Source: an uncultured Sphingomonadaceae bacterium (GTDB lineage: Bacteria; Pseudomonadota; Alphaproteobacteria; Sphingomonadales; Sphingomonadaceae). Taken from it: DNA of 40,015 nucleotides. The position numbers and the translations under genes are program-made. Under the pieces are notes generated by a model, which was not told the origin of the DNA, did no database searches, and worked only from the letters and a program-made list of their open reading frames with translations. Position 1 is the first letter of the stretch. Each line of letters begins with the position of its first letter. The stretch covers positions 1-40,015 of the forward strand of contig CAMLKX010000001.1 of the NCBI GenBank assembly GCA_946480515.1. Reading direction: 5' to 3'. Below, in pieces: positions 24,342-33,319 of this stretch.

Positions 24342-24413
24342 TCGTCTTGATTCCCGTCGAGCGGGCGAGCCCCGCGAAAAGTCGCGTCCCTTTAGGCAAG
24401 CAGCCGGATGACT

Positions 24414-25256
24414 TCAAGCGGCGAGCCACTCGTCAAGCAGATGGCGAGCAATGGCGTATGGCGCAGGAAGCGTGAGCTGAGCTGAGTCCCCTCGGACGGC
24501 CTGTTCAATCTCCTCACGACTGAACCAGCGCGCTTCCTCCAGCTCCTTGGTATCGATCCGCAGCACATCGCTCCGTGCAGCCGCAAAGCAGCCGATCATC
24601 AGCGATGACGGAAACGGCCACGGTTGGCTGGCGATGTAACGGACATTTTCGACCGCTACCCCCGCTTCCTCCAGCGTCTCGCGAGCCACCGCGTCTTCGA
24701 CGCTCTCGCCCGGCTCAATGAACCCTGCCAGCGCCGAAAACATCCCGGGAGGAAAGTGCGGCTGACGTCCCAGCAGGACTCGTCCCTGATGTTCCACGAC
24801 CATGATCACTACAGGGTCAACGCGTGGGAAATGGTCGGCGGCACAGGATCTGCAATGGCGTGACCAGCCGCCGCGGATAATCTCGGTGCCCGCACCGCAA
24901 TTGGCGCAGAACCCATGCCGGCGATGCCAATTAGCCAGCCCGAGAGCGGCAGCTAGGATTGGCGCTTCTTGAGCACTGAGCTGACCAAGCAGCGCGAATG
25001 ACGCTCGCATCGGCGGTGGATTGAGAGTCACCGGTGAAAAGCAGGGTTCGCCATCGACAAAGCCGAGGAACAAATCGGGCTGGCTCACCACTCCCCACGC
25101 AAGCCCTCCAGTTTCAGTCAGGACCGGAACTCCGTCCTCCCATCGGAGCTCACGTGCATCGGGCTGCCTGGCGAGAGCCTCGATCGCCGCCGCATCCGAT
25201 CGGAGATCATCGCGGCGGTCGAGCTGGGAACCGGAGAAAAACGGGACAGTCTGCAT
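24414..25256 (-). CDS. nudC: NADH pyrophosphatase (NAD+ diphosphatase)
   Basis: Nudix hydrolase that splits NAD(H) to NMN(H) and AMP and, in E. coli, decaps NAD-capped RNA. 280 residues. The zinc ribbon has Cys117, Cys120, Cys135 and Cys138. The Nudix box GFIEPGESVEDAV...ETLEEAGV spans about 178-200. The NudC-specific SQPWPFP is at 210-216, which separates it from other Nudix families. The start is ATG 25256, 4 bases after the mutY stop. The frame extends much further upstream, antisense-like through mutY, but without family similarity. It is co-transcribed with mutY. Confidence 0.95.
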   Translation of the reverse strand: MQTVPFFSGSQLDRRDDLRSDAAAIEALARQPDARELRWEDGVPVLTETGGLAWGVVSQPDLFLGFVDGEPCFSPVTLNPPPMRASFALLGQLSAQEAPILAAALGLANWHRRHGFCANCGAGTEIIRGGWSRHCRSCAADHFPRVDPVVIMVVEHQGRVLLGRQPHFPPGMFSALAGFIEPGESVEDAVARETLEEAGVAVENVRYIASQPWPFPSSLMIGCFAAARSDVLRIDTKELEEARWFSREEIEQAVRGDSAQLTLPAPYAIARHLLDEWLAA

Positions 25257-25260
25257 CAGA

Positions 25261-26208
25261 TTAACGCTCGCGAAGAACAGCGGAGACCGCCTTGCGGTAC
25301 AAGGTCGGGAGCCCGGCGTCGTGGATCTGGTCCAGCGGGTGCCACCAGCCGTCGGGAAGCGCCTGTCCGTCACCGCTGACGACCGCCAGCCGCAGCGAGA
25401 AATGGGTGAAGTCATGGCGCACGCTGGCGAGCGGCCCCGAAACTGAACTGGGTTCGGTGGACCAGTCGCTGCCCGGGAGCGCGGCCATCCCGCCCAGCAT
25501 CCCTCGGGCTGAGCGCCGGACGAGCCGCACCGCTCCATTCCGCTGGTGCCAGTAGAGCACCCCGTGGCGGACCGGCTTGGCAGCTTTGCTGATTTTCGTC
25601 GGAAACACTTCGGGTGTTCCAACCGCCGCCGCTCGGCATTCGTCCCGCAGCGGACAGCGCGGACAATCCGGCGCCTTCGGCCGGCAGATTGTGGCGCCAA
25701 GGTCCATCATTGCCTGCGCGAAATCTCCGCATTCCTGTTCCGGCGTCAGGGTTTCGGCCGCTGGCCTGATCTCGCGCCGCTCGACGTTGGTGTCGACAAC
25801 CACCGCCCGCCGACCGAAGGCAATGGCGGCAATCGCGGCTGCGGTATAGGCGCCGATCCCCGGCAACTCCCTCCACCCTGCCTCGTCAGTCGGGAACCCG
25901 CCGCGTGCAACAATCGCCCGCGAGCACGCGATCAGATTGCGCGCTCGGGCATAGTAACCAAGGCCCGCCCACTCGCTCAACACCTCCTCGTCGGGTGCGG
26001 CGGCCAGCGCCTCGACCGTAGGCCACCGCTCGACGAACCGCAGGAATCGCGGTGTGACAGCGGCCACGGTCGTCTGCTGGAGCATCACTTCGGACAGCCA
26101 CACCCGATACGGGTTCGGGGGTTGGCCGCCCGGCGGCGAGCGCCACGGCAATTCGCGCGCGTTCGCCCGGTAATGGTTGAGCAGGCTTGTTGCGACTGTG
26201 GCGCTCAT
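25261..26208 (-). CDS. mutY: Adenine DNA glycosylase with an internal deletion
   Basis: Removes adenine mispaired with 8-oxoguanine or guanine. 315 residues. Present are the catalytic Glu in SEVMLQQT, the helix-hairpin-helix LPGIGAYTAAAI, the catalytic Asp in VVVDTNVER, the [4Fe-4S] ligands C-x6-C-x2-C-x5-C (CRPKAPDCPRCPLRDEC) and a Nudix-like C-terminal domain. Oddity: between NVER and AMMDLG there are only 21 residues, against 39 in E. coli. The helix that normally follows NVER (VLARCYAV in E. coli) is missing, about 15-18 residues, in frame. The start is ATG 26208, divergent from the DUF721 gene. The upstream in-frame extension to 26343 is discarded. Confidence 0.9.
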   Translation of the reverse strand: MSATVATSLLNHYRANARELPWRSPPGGQPPNPYRVWLSEVMLQQTTVAAVTPRFLRFVERWPTVEALAAAPDEEVLSEWAGLGYYARARNLIACSRAIVARGGFPTDEAGWRELPGIGAYTAAAIAAIAFGRRAVVVDTNVERREIRPAAETLTPEQECGDFAQAMMDLGATICRPKAPDCPRCPLRDECRAAAVGTPEVFPTKISKAAKPVRHGVLYWHQRNGAVRLVRRSARGMLGGMAALPGSDWSTEPSSVSGPLASVRHDFTHFSLRLAVVSGDGQALPDGWWHPLDQIHDAGLPTLYRKAVSAVLRER

Positions 26209-26236
26209 TCGAGCGCTATGGCATGGAGCGGCGGCG

Positions 26237-26800
26237 ATGACGAAGCCGAAACTTCCCGCAGCGCTCAACGAGGATCGGCCCCGCCGTGGCGGAGCCCGCG
26301 CGGCCGGCGAGATGATCGGGTCGATTGGAGCGGTTGCCTTCAAGCGCTTCGGATTCGTCCAGTCGGCGGTCGTGAGCCGGTGGAGCGAGATCGTCGGCGA
26401 CCGCTACGCCAAGGTTTCCACGCCCGAATCGATACGCTTCCCTGCGGGTAAGAAATCCGGCGGGACCCTCAACTTGCTGGTCGAGGGCGCCCATGCACCG
26501 CTGCTGCAGCAACTCGCGCCGATGATTATCGAGCGGGTCAACCGCTTCTTCGGCTACGCCGCCGTCGCCAAGATCAGCCTTCGTCAGGGCGCCAGCCGGC
26601 CAGCCAAGCGGCGGCCAGCCCCACCGGAATCGGTCGTTGTACCAGTCGATCTCGGTGCAGGACTGCGTGAAATCGCCGATCCAGAGCTTAGAACCTGCCT
26701 TGAATCGCTCGCTGGCGCGTTGGCCCGCTCGCTCGGCCCGCCGCAGGTCGCCAATACACCGCCGATGCCTTCCCTTCCCCCGGAGTCAGACAAACGATGA
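26237..26800 (+). CDS. DUF721 / DciA-like protein
   Basis: 187 residues with the DUF721 core: FGFVQSAVVSRWSEIVGDRYAKVSTPESI, then LNLLVEGAHAPLLQQLAPMIIERVNRFFGYAAV and ISLRQG. The family includes DciA, the ancestral loader of the replicative helicase DnaB, and alphaproteobacterial members are assumed to have related DNA roles. The C-terminal part is Pro-rich and probably disordered. ATG 26237 is chosen over an in-frame start at 26177 that would overlap mutY's start. It overlaps the following DsbA-like gene by four bases (ATGA), so the two are coupled. Confidence 0.85.
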   Translation: MTKPKLPAALNEDRPRRGGARAAGEMIGSIGAVAFKRFGFVQSAVVSRWSEIVGDRYAKVSTPESIRFPAGKKSGGTLNLLVEGAHAPLLQQLAPMIIERVNRFFGYAAVAKISLRQGASRPAKRRPAPPESVVVPVDLGAGLREIADPELRTCLESLAGALARSLGPPQVANTPPMPSLPPESDKR

Positions 26801-27540
26801 CATTTTCCGCCAAGTCATTAATCCCGCTAGCGGTCCTTCTCGCGGCCGCCTGTAACTCGGAGCAGGCGAACGGCTCAGCCGCCTCAAGCGCCCCGGGCAA
26901 GCCGGTTGCCGCGCCGAACGGCGGGGACTGGACCAAGCTGGTCCGGCAAACGCCGGAAGGCGGGTTCCTGCGCGGCAATCCAAATGCGGCCGTCAAGGTC
27001 GTCGAGTTCGGCTCGATGACCTGCCCGCATTGCGCCGAGTTCGCGGCCACCGGCGAAGCTCCGCTGATCGACAAATATGTGAAGTCTGGACGGGTTAGCT
27101 TCGAGTTCCGCAACTATGTCCGCGACCCGTTCGATCTGGCGGCCTCGCTGACCGCGCGCTGTGGCGGGCCGAACAGCTACTTCGCGCTGACCAACGGCTT
27201 GTTCCGTGATCAGCTAACGTGGGTTCGCAAGCTCCAGTCTGTGCCACAGGCGCAGCTCCAGGCGCTGCAGCAAGCGAGCCCACCCCAGCAGATGCGGGCC
27301 GTCGCCAACTGGGCTGGCTTTCCGCAGTGGGCGGCCAAGCGTGGCCTGCCCGCGGCAAAGCTGAATGCCTGTCTCGCCAACAGCAAGGAGATCAACAAGT
27401 TGGTGCAGATGAACGCGGACGCGCTGGCGAATTATAATGTGCCGGGAACCCCATCATTCCTGATCAACGGCTCGCTGGTTGAAAATACCTCGACGTGGGA
27501 GACTCTCGAGCCCAAGATCAAGGCAGCGCTCGGGGGGTGA
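26797..27540 (+). CDS. DsbA-family thioredoxin-fold lipoprotein
   Basis: Periplasmic thiol:disulfide oxidoreductase, 247 residues. The N-terminal lipobox LLAAAC gives a predicted lipidated Cys19, followed by a Ser/Ala/Gly/Pro-rich linker. The active-site CPHC is Cys76/Cys79, and the cis-Pro segment is VPGTPSFLING near the end. The fold matches DsbA/BdbD-like proteins. DsbB (35004-35498) is in the same window and could be its oxidising partner. It is sandwiched between the DUF721 gene (4-base overlap) and smc (24-base gap), so the three are probably one operon. Confidence 0.92.
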   Translation: MTFSAKSLIPLAVLLAAACNSEQANGSAASSAPGKPVAAPNGGDWTKLVRQTPEGGFLRGNPNAAVKVVEFGSMTCPHCAEFAATGEAPLIDKYVKSGRVSFEFRNYVRDPFDLAASLTARCGGPNSYFALTNGLFRDQLTWVRKLQSVPQAQLQALQQASPPQQMRAVANWAGFPQWAAKRGLPAAKLNACLANSKEINKLVQMNADALANYNVPGTPSFLINGSLVENTSTWETLEPKIKAALGG

Positions 27541-27564
27541 GTCGCTGACTGCAGGGGGATTTGA

Positions 27565-30500
27565 TTGCGAATTCGCCGGCTCAAACTGAGCGGATTCAAA
27601 AGCTTCGTCGAACCGGCTGAACTGAGGATCGAGCCGGGCCTGACCGGGGTTGTCGGGCCCAACGGCTGCGGCAAATCCAATTTGCTTGAGGCCATTCGCT
27701 GGGTCATGGGCGAAGCCAGTCCCAAGTCGCTGCGCGGCGGCGGGATGGAAGATGTGATCTTCGCCGGTACGGCTTCGCGGCCACCGCGCGACTTCGCTGA
27801 AGTTTCAGTTCTGCTGGACCGCGAGTCAAACGACGGCGAACTCGGCGAAAGCGAGGTCACCCGCAGGATCGAGCGCGGCGCCGGTTCGGCCTACCGGATC
27901 GATGGTCGCGACGTCCGCGCCAAGGATGTATCGCTCCTGTTTGCCGATGCCTCGACTGGAGCGCACTCTCCCGCCCTCGTCAGTCAGGGCCGCATCGGAG
28001 CGGTGATCGCGGCGAAACCGGTCGAGCGGCGCCAGATGCTGGAGGAGGCGGCCGGAATCTCCGGACTCCATGTTCGCCGCAAGGACGCTGAACAGAAGCT
28101 GCGGGCAACCGAGGCCAATCTCGCTCGGCTCGACGAGTTGCTGTCCGAGCAGGAGGCTCGGGCCGCAGCACTCAAACGCCAGGCGCGGGCGGCGGAACGG
28201 TATCGGCAGCTGAGTGATCGAATCCATTCGGCGGAGGCGCGGCTGCTGTTTGCCCGCTGGGCGGAAGCCGACGCGCGGGCCCAGGCCGCTGCCGGCGAGG
28301 CGCGAGAAGCGGCTGCCGAGGTTGCGCGCTTGCAGGACGCTCTGGCGCAGTTGTCCGCTGCGCAGGAACAGGCCCGGCAGCTGCTTGCCGAGCGGCGGGA
28401 GGCAAGCCTCGGCGCGCGCGAGCAGGGCACCAGGATCGCTCATGCGCTCGCCACCGCCAGGGCGCGCCGTGACACGGTGATCCGACGCCTCGTTGAACTG
28501 GACCGTCTCGATAGCTCGCTCGCAGCCGAAACGCAGCGTGAGCTTTCGCTCAAGGACGATGCAGTCCGCAATGTGGAACTGCTTGAGGCCGAGCGGCAGG
28601 CGATCGAACAGCGGCTCGGTCAATCCGAGCGCGAGGAACTCGCGATCGCTCGTGCACTGACGCAGGCGGAGGAGGCGGCGCGCGCATCGGACGTTGCGCT
28701 GGCGGAGTTGCTCGCCCGCGATGCTGCCATGCGGGCGGAACGGCGGGTGGCGGAGGCAGCGCTGACTGCGGCCAAGGCACAACTGCAGCGAGTCGAGCAG
28801 GACCGGGCACGGGTCGAGCAACAACTTGGCCAACTCGATAGCGGAGATCAGTGGCGATCGGCGGCCGAAGCTGCCGAGCAGCAGCAGAAGCAGGCGGTGG
28901 CTGACAATGCCGCGGCCGAACAGTCGCTGGCTGCTGCCGAGTCGGCGCGTGCTAAGGCGGCCGCCCGGCGCGATGACGCCGAGAGCCGGCTTGCCGGGGT
29001 CCGCGCGGCGCTGTCAGCGGCCGTGGCCGAAGCTGATGCTCTCACGCGCGCCCTGCAACAGGGCGGGCAAGATTCGCTGGTGGCTCTGCTCCAGGTCGAG
29101 GCCGGCTATGAGGCTGCGCTTGCAGCCGCGTTGGGCGAGGATGCTGACGCGGAAGTGCAGGGTGAAGGATTGCGGCGGTGGATGGGCGCGGCAATTGAAC
29201 CGGGCGATCCGCCGCTTGCCGACGGACTGGAGCCGATCTCCCGCTTCGTAGCTGCTCCCGCCGAGCTTGGCCGGCGGTTGGAGCAGGTTGGCTTTGCGGA
29301 AGCGGATCGCGGACAACCGCTTGCCGTCGGCCAGCGTCTGGTCACGCGCGACGGCCTGATGCGCCGCTGGGACGGCTTCGTGTCGGTCGGAGGCGGTGCG
29401 GCTGCGGCGGAGCGGCTGGTGCGCGTCAATCGGCTGGCAAGCCTGCGGCAGAAACGTCCCGGCCTCGAACAGGATGTGACCGATGCGCAGGCAGGCCAAC
29501 GCGCTGCCGAAGCCGAGATCGAGACGCAGCGCCAGGCAGCCAACGCGGCGCGCGAGGCGCTTGCAACAGCTGACAGACAGGCTCGCGATACCGTTCGCGC
29601 AGCTGATGCTGCTGCCAGCGCCCTCGAACGGATCGCGACTCAACGCAACGATCTGGAGCAGCGCCTGACCGAGCTGCAGCCTTTGCATGCTGCGGCGACC
29701 GAGGTCCTTGTCCAGGCGGAACAGGCGTTCGCAGCGCTACCCGAAAGCGCGGCGCTCGAGCTTGCGGTTGTGGACGCACGGGAGAAAGCGACCGCGGCTG
29801 GCGCGATGGTCGCAGAGCGGCGCGCTGATGCGGCGACCCGCGCGCGGCTAACCGCCACGGATCGTGAGCGGCATGTTACGGCCGGCAAGGATCAGGCCGC
29901 GTGGCGGGATCGTGCCGCAGCCGCAGATCAGCGTCTTCTGGAGACCGCAGAGCGGGCGCGTACGCATGCGGAGGAGCGCGAGCAGCTTTCAGGTCAGCCT
30001 GAGCAGCTGGCGCTGGAAATCGAAGCGGCCGAGCAAGAATCCGCGCGCAATGATGTCGTTCTGGCCGACGCGCAGGCCGCGGAACGGACAGCGGAAGTCG
30101 CGTTGGCCGAAGCTGGTACGGCATTGGCGACGGCTGGCGAAACGCTTTCGCAAGCACGTGAGCGGCGCGCTGGAGCCTCCGCTCGGGCGGAAGGGGAAGA
30201 GGCGAGACGCGCGGAATATGCCCGCATCTCCGGTGAGCGGTTTGAATGCCCCCCGCCGCTGCTTCCGGGACGGTTCGGGTTCGATCCGTCGGAACTTCGC
30301 GCGGTCGAGGAAGAGTCCGCGATCCTGGAGCGGCTCTCGGCCGATCGTGAGCGGCTTGGGCCGGTCAATCTGGTCGCTGAGCAGGAGCTGTCGGAGATCG
30401 AGGACAGCCGCATTCGCTCGGCCGCCGAGCGCGAGGAGCTGGCGACCGCGATCCACCGGCTGCGCGGATCGATCGGCAGCCTGAACCGGGAGGGACGGAC

Positions 30501-30981
30501 GCGGCTGCTCGACGCATATGAGAAAGTCGACGGGCACTTCCGCAGCCTGTTCACCACCCTGTTCGACGGCGGTCAGGCGCACCTTGAGCTTGTCGAAAGC
30601 GACGACCCGCTCGAGGCGGGGCTCGAAATCATGGCGCAGCCGCCGGGCAAGCGGCTGACGGCGCTGACGCTGCTGTCCGGTGGGGAGCAGGCGCTGACCG
30701 CAGTGGCTTTGATCTTCGCGCTGTTTCTCACCAACCCGGCGCCGATCTGCGTGCTGGACGAAGTCGATGCACCGCTCGACGATGCCAATGTCGAGCGCTT
30801 TTGCGATCTGCTCGCGCGGATGAGTGCGCAGACCGACACCCGCTACCTGATTGTCACCCACAATGCCGTGACGATGAGCCGGATGCACCGGCTGTACGGC
30901 GTCACGATGGTCGAGAAGGGCGTCAGTCGCCTGGTCTCGGTGGATTTGGGGGGTGCCGAGACGCTCCTCGCTGCGGAATAG
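27565..30981 (+). CDS. smc: Chromosome segregation protein SMC
   Basis: Structural maintenance of chromosomes ATPase, 1138 residues, normal for the group. Walker A GPNGCGKS is at 31-38. Long Ala/Glu/Arg/Gln-rich coiled-coil arms flank a hinge near residues 500-630 (VEAGYEAALAAALGEDADAEV onward). The C-terminal head has the ABC signature LLSGGEQAL and Walker B ICVLDEVDAPLDD. The start is TTG at 27565, preceded by GGGGGA at good spacing, and the N-terminus MRIRRLKLSGFKSF agrees with the family. Condensin partners ScpA/ScpB are not in the window. Confidence 0.97.
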   Translation: MRIRRLKLSGFKSFVEPAELRIEPGLTGVVGPNGCGKSNLLEAIRWVMGEASPKSLRGGGMEDVIFAGTASRPPRDFAEVSVLLDRESNDGELGESEVTRRIERGAGSAYRIDGRDVRAKDVSLLFADASTGAHSPALVSQGRIGAVIAAKPVERRQMLEEAAGISGLHVRRKDAEQKLRATEANLARLDELLSEQEARAAALKRQARAAERYRQLSDRIHSAEARLLFARWAEADARAQAAAGEAREAAAEVARLQDALAQLSAAQEQARQLLAERREASLGAREQGTRIAHALATARARRDTVIRRLVELDRLDSSLAAETQRELSLKDDAVRNVELLEAERQAIEQRLGQSEREELAIARALTQAEEAARASDVALAELLARDAAMRAERRVAEAALTAAKAQLQRVEQDRARVEQQLGQLDSGDQWRSAAEAAEQQQKQAVADNAAAEQSLAAAESARAKAAARRDDAESRLAGVRAALSAAVAEADALTRALQQGGQDSLVALLQVEAGYEAALAAALGEDADAEVQGEGLRRWMGAAIEPGDPPLADGLEPISRFVAAPAELGRRLEQVGFAEADRGQPLAVGQRLVTRDGLMRRWDGFVSVGGGAAAAERLVRVNRLASLRQKRPGLEQDVTDAQAGQRAAEAEIETQRQAANAAREALATADRQARDTVRAADAAASALERIATQRNDLEQRLTELQPLHAAATEVLVQAEQAFAALPESAALELAVVDAREKATAAGAMVAERRADAATRARLTATDRERHVTAGKDQAAWRDRAAAADQRLLETAERARTHAEEREQLSGQPEQLALEIEAAEQESARNDVVLADAQAAERTAEVALAEAGTALATAGETLSQARERRAGASARAEGEEARRAEYARISGERFECPPPLLPGRFGFDPSELRAVEEESAILERLSADRERLGPVNLVAEQELSEIEDSRIRSAAEREELATAIHRLRGSIGSLNREGRTRLLDAYEKVDGHFRSLFTTLFDGGQAHLELVESDDPLEAGLEIMAQPPGKRLTALTLLSGGEQALTAVALIFALFLTNPAPICVLDEVDAPLDDANVERFCDLLARMSAQTDTRYLIVTHNAVTMSRMHRLYGVTMVEKGVSRLVSVDLGGAETLLAAE

Positions 30982-31015
30982 CGGCAGTAATTTCACGGGC
31001 GGTACGATTCGCTAT

Positions 31016-31030
31016 TGCGAATGACTATCA
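31016..31030. promoter_or_regulatory. Candidate Fur box upstream of the TonB receptor
   Basis: TGCGAAT, one central G, then ACTATCA: a 7-1-7 arrangement matching the Fur consensus TGATAAT-N-ATTATCA at 11 of 14 positions. It is flanked by a longer inverted pair TATTG/CAATA (31013-31017 and 31029-31033). It lies 52 bases before the receptor start, with AAGGAG in between at 31068-31073. Iron-dependent repression is the inferred role. Confidence 0.5.
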
Positions 31031-31081
31031 ATAACGATATCCGGCCGGCGTTCGTCATCGTGCGCTTAAGGAGCCGTTCAT

Positions 31082-33310
31082 TTGACCCGCCTCTCATCGA
31101 CCCCAGGAATCCGGTCATATCGCAAAACCGCCTCGCTGATCGTCGGCTCGAGCCTGTTCTGGAGTGGTGCGTCACACGGTCAGGAAACCGCTCCCCCAGA
31201 GCGCCCCGTTTCGCTCGCTGCGAACACAGTCGTCGATCACGAGCAGGACGACGGAGAAGGAAAGGACGCGATCGTCGTCACCGGCGAGCGGTTCCGGATC
31301 AACACGCTTAACAGCCGCCTGCCGGATGTGCGCGATGCCCCCCAGTCGATCAGCATCATCCCGCGCGAGATCATCGAGCAGCAGGCCGCGACTACGCTCA
31401 ATGATGTGCTCCGCAATGTTTCAGGGATCAGCATGGCGGCCGGCGAGGGCGGCGGCGGGCCGGCCGGCGACAATCTGACGCTGCGCGGTTTTGGCGCACG
31501 GAACGACATCTTCGTCGATGGGATCCGCGACCTCGCCAGCTACACTCGCGACTCGTTCAATATTGAGCAGGTCGAGGTCGTGAAAGGACCCGCCTCGGCG
31601 CAGACCGGGCGCGGCTCCACCGGCGGCTATATCAATCTTTTCTCCAAGCAGCCGCAGCTCAAGACCTTCGTGCACGGGACCGTCGGTCTCGGCGTTCCGA
31701 GTTACGTTCGGGGTACTGCCGACCTCAACGTCGGCGGAGCAGACCTCGGGATCGGCAGCGGCGCCGCGCTGCGCGTCAACCTGCTCTATCATGATGCCGA
31801 GACGCCGGGCCGCGACGAAGTCGAAACCCACCGGATCGGAATCGCGCCGTCACTGGCGGTCGGACTCGGAACATCGACTCGAGCGATCCTGTCCTACTTC
31901 CGGCTCGATCAGGACAATGTGCCCGACTACGGAATTCCGTTCGTGCCCGACACAAATCAACCGCTCGAAGATTACATCAACGAGCCTGCGCCGGTTGATT
32001 ATGACAATTATTATGGTCTCCTCGAGCGCGATTATGAGGAGACCACGACCAATATCGCCACCTTCGCACTTGAGCACGACATCTCGGAACATATCCGCGT
32101 CGCCAACACGACCCGCTATGGCCATGCGAAGCGGGATTCGATCTACTCAGCGCCCCGGTTCGCCGCGCCGACCGGAACAGATATCAATCCGCAGACCCAA
32201 TCGCGCGACACGATCGACAAGATCTGGCTCAATCAGTCGAATTTGTTTGCCAAGTTCGAGACTGGCGGCTTGCGGCACGATGCGATCGCCGGCTTTGAGA
32301 TCTCGAAGGAGCGGAGCCGCAACCAGCTCCGGTCAGTGAGCACTGGCGACCCAACCGACCTGTTCGATCCCGATCCGGGCCGCCCGTGGGACGGTGTGAT
32401 CGTCGACCTGCCGGGTGAGATCGTGAGAGCCAAGACGAAGACGATTGCCGCCTACGCCTTCGACACAATTCACTTCAGCGAGCAATTTCTTGCCACCGGC
32501 GGCCTGCGCTGGGAGAAAAACAAGAGCGAGTTCAACCCCGCCCCCTCTCAGATCACGGCCGCGGTGCAGCCGATCAGCCGGAACGATTCCTATCTGACCT
32601 GGCGGGCGGGCCTGACCTACAAGCCAATCCCGAGCCTCAGCCTCTATGCCGGCGCGGGAACGTCGATCAATCCGTCGATCGAAAATCTGACCCAGACCAC
32701 TCCGAACGAGTCGTTGGGCGATCTGGCGCCGGAGAAGAGCCGGACTTTCGAAATCGGCGCGAAGTGGGATGGCTTTGGCGGCCGGCTGCTGCTGACCACC
32801 GCTCTGTTCCGCACCGACAAAACCAACGCCCGCACACCGACCGAGGTTGGGGCGGCGCAGCAGGTGCTGGAAGGAAAGCAACGCGTCGACGGGTTCGAGT
32901 TTGGTGCAACCGGCCGGATCACCGATCGCTGGCAGGTGATCGGCAGCTACACTTATCTCGACAGTGAGGTCCGGGAATCGAACATACCGACCGACGTTGG
33001 CAATCGACTCGGCAGTGTGCCCAAGCACAGCGGTACGCTGTGGACGCTCTATCACTTGCCGCAGGGGATCGAGATCGGCGGAGGTGTACGGTACGTGAGC
33101 AGCCGCTACACCAACACGACCAACCTTCGCCGGGTTGATGATTATATGGTCGCCGACGCCACCCTTGGCTACGACATCAGCAAGAGCATGACGTTGCGGG
33201 TCAACGCCTTCAACATCTTCGACAAGCGCTATGCCGACCAGATTGGCGGGGGCCATTTTGTCCCTGGACCCGGCCGGAGTGCGGTAGCAACCTTGGCGTT
33301 TGGCCTGTAA
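31082..33310 (+). CDS. TonB-dependent siderophore receptor
   Basis: Outer-membrane receptor of 742 residues for ferric siderophores, probably catecholate-type (Fiu/CirA-like). It has an N-terminal signal region (about 1-33), a likely TonB box IVVTG, the plug domain (DAPQSISIIPREII, DVLRNVSGI, LRGFGARND, VEVVKGPASAQTGRGSTGGYIN), then the 22-strand barrel ending in the typical aromatic terminus VATLAFGL. The start is TTG 31082 with AAGGAG 8 bases upstream, which decides it. A candidate Fur box is at 31016-31030. The PKHD hydroxylase gene follows after 9 bases, a pairing seen in many iron-uptake loci. Confidence 0.95.
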   Translation: MTRLSSTPGIRSYRKTASLIVGSSLFWSGASHGQETAPPERPVSLAANTVVDHEQDDGEGKDAIVVTGERFRINTLNSRLPDVRDAPQSISIIPREIIEQQAATTLNDVLRNVSGISMAAGEGGGGPAGDNLTLRGFGARNDIFVDGIRDLASYTRDSFNIEQVEVVKGPASAQTGRGSTGGYINLFSKQPQLKTFVHGTVGLGVPSYVRGTADLNVGGADLGIGSGAALRVNLLYHDAETPGRDEVETHRIGIAPSLAVGLGTSTRAILSYFRLDQDNVPDYGIPFVPDTNQPLEDYINEPAPVDYDNYYGLLERDYEETTTNIATFALEHDISEHIRVANTTRYGHAKRDSIYSAPRFAAPTGTDINPQTQSRDTIDKIWLNQSNLFAKFETGGLRHDAIAGFEISKERSRNQLRSVSTGDPTDLFDPDPGRPWDGVIVDLPGEIVRAKTKTIAAYAFDTIHFSEQFLATGGLRWEKNKSEFNPAPSQITAAVQPISRNDSYLTWRAGLTYKPIPSLSLYAGAGTSINPSIENLTQTTPNESLGDLAPEKSRTFEIGAKWDGFGGRLLLTTALFRTDKTNARTPTEVGAAQQVLEGKQRVDGFEFGATGRITDRWQVIGSYTYLDSEVRESNIPTDVGNRLGSVPKHSGTLWTLYHLPQGIEIGGGVRYVSSRYTNTTNLRRVDDYMVADATLGYDISKSMTLRVNAFNIFDKRYADQIGGGHFVPGPGRSAVATLAFGL

Positions 33311-33319
33311 CCAGCGCCC

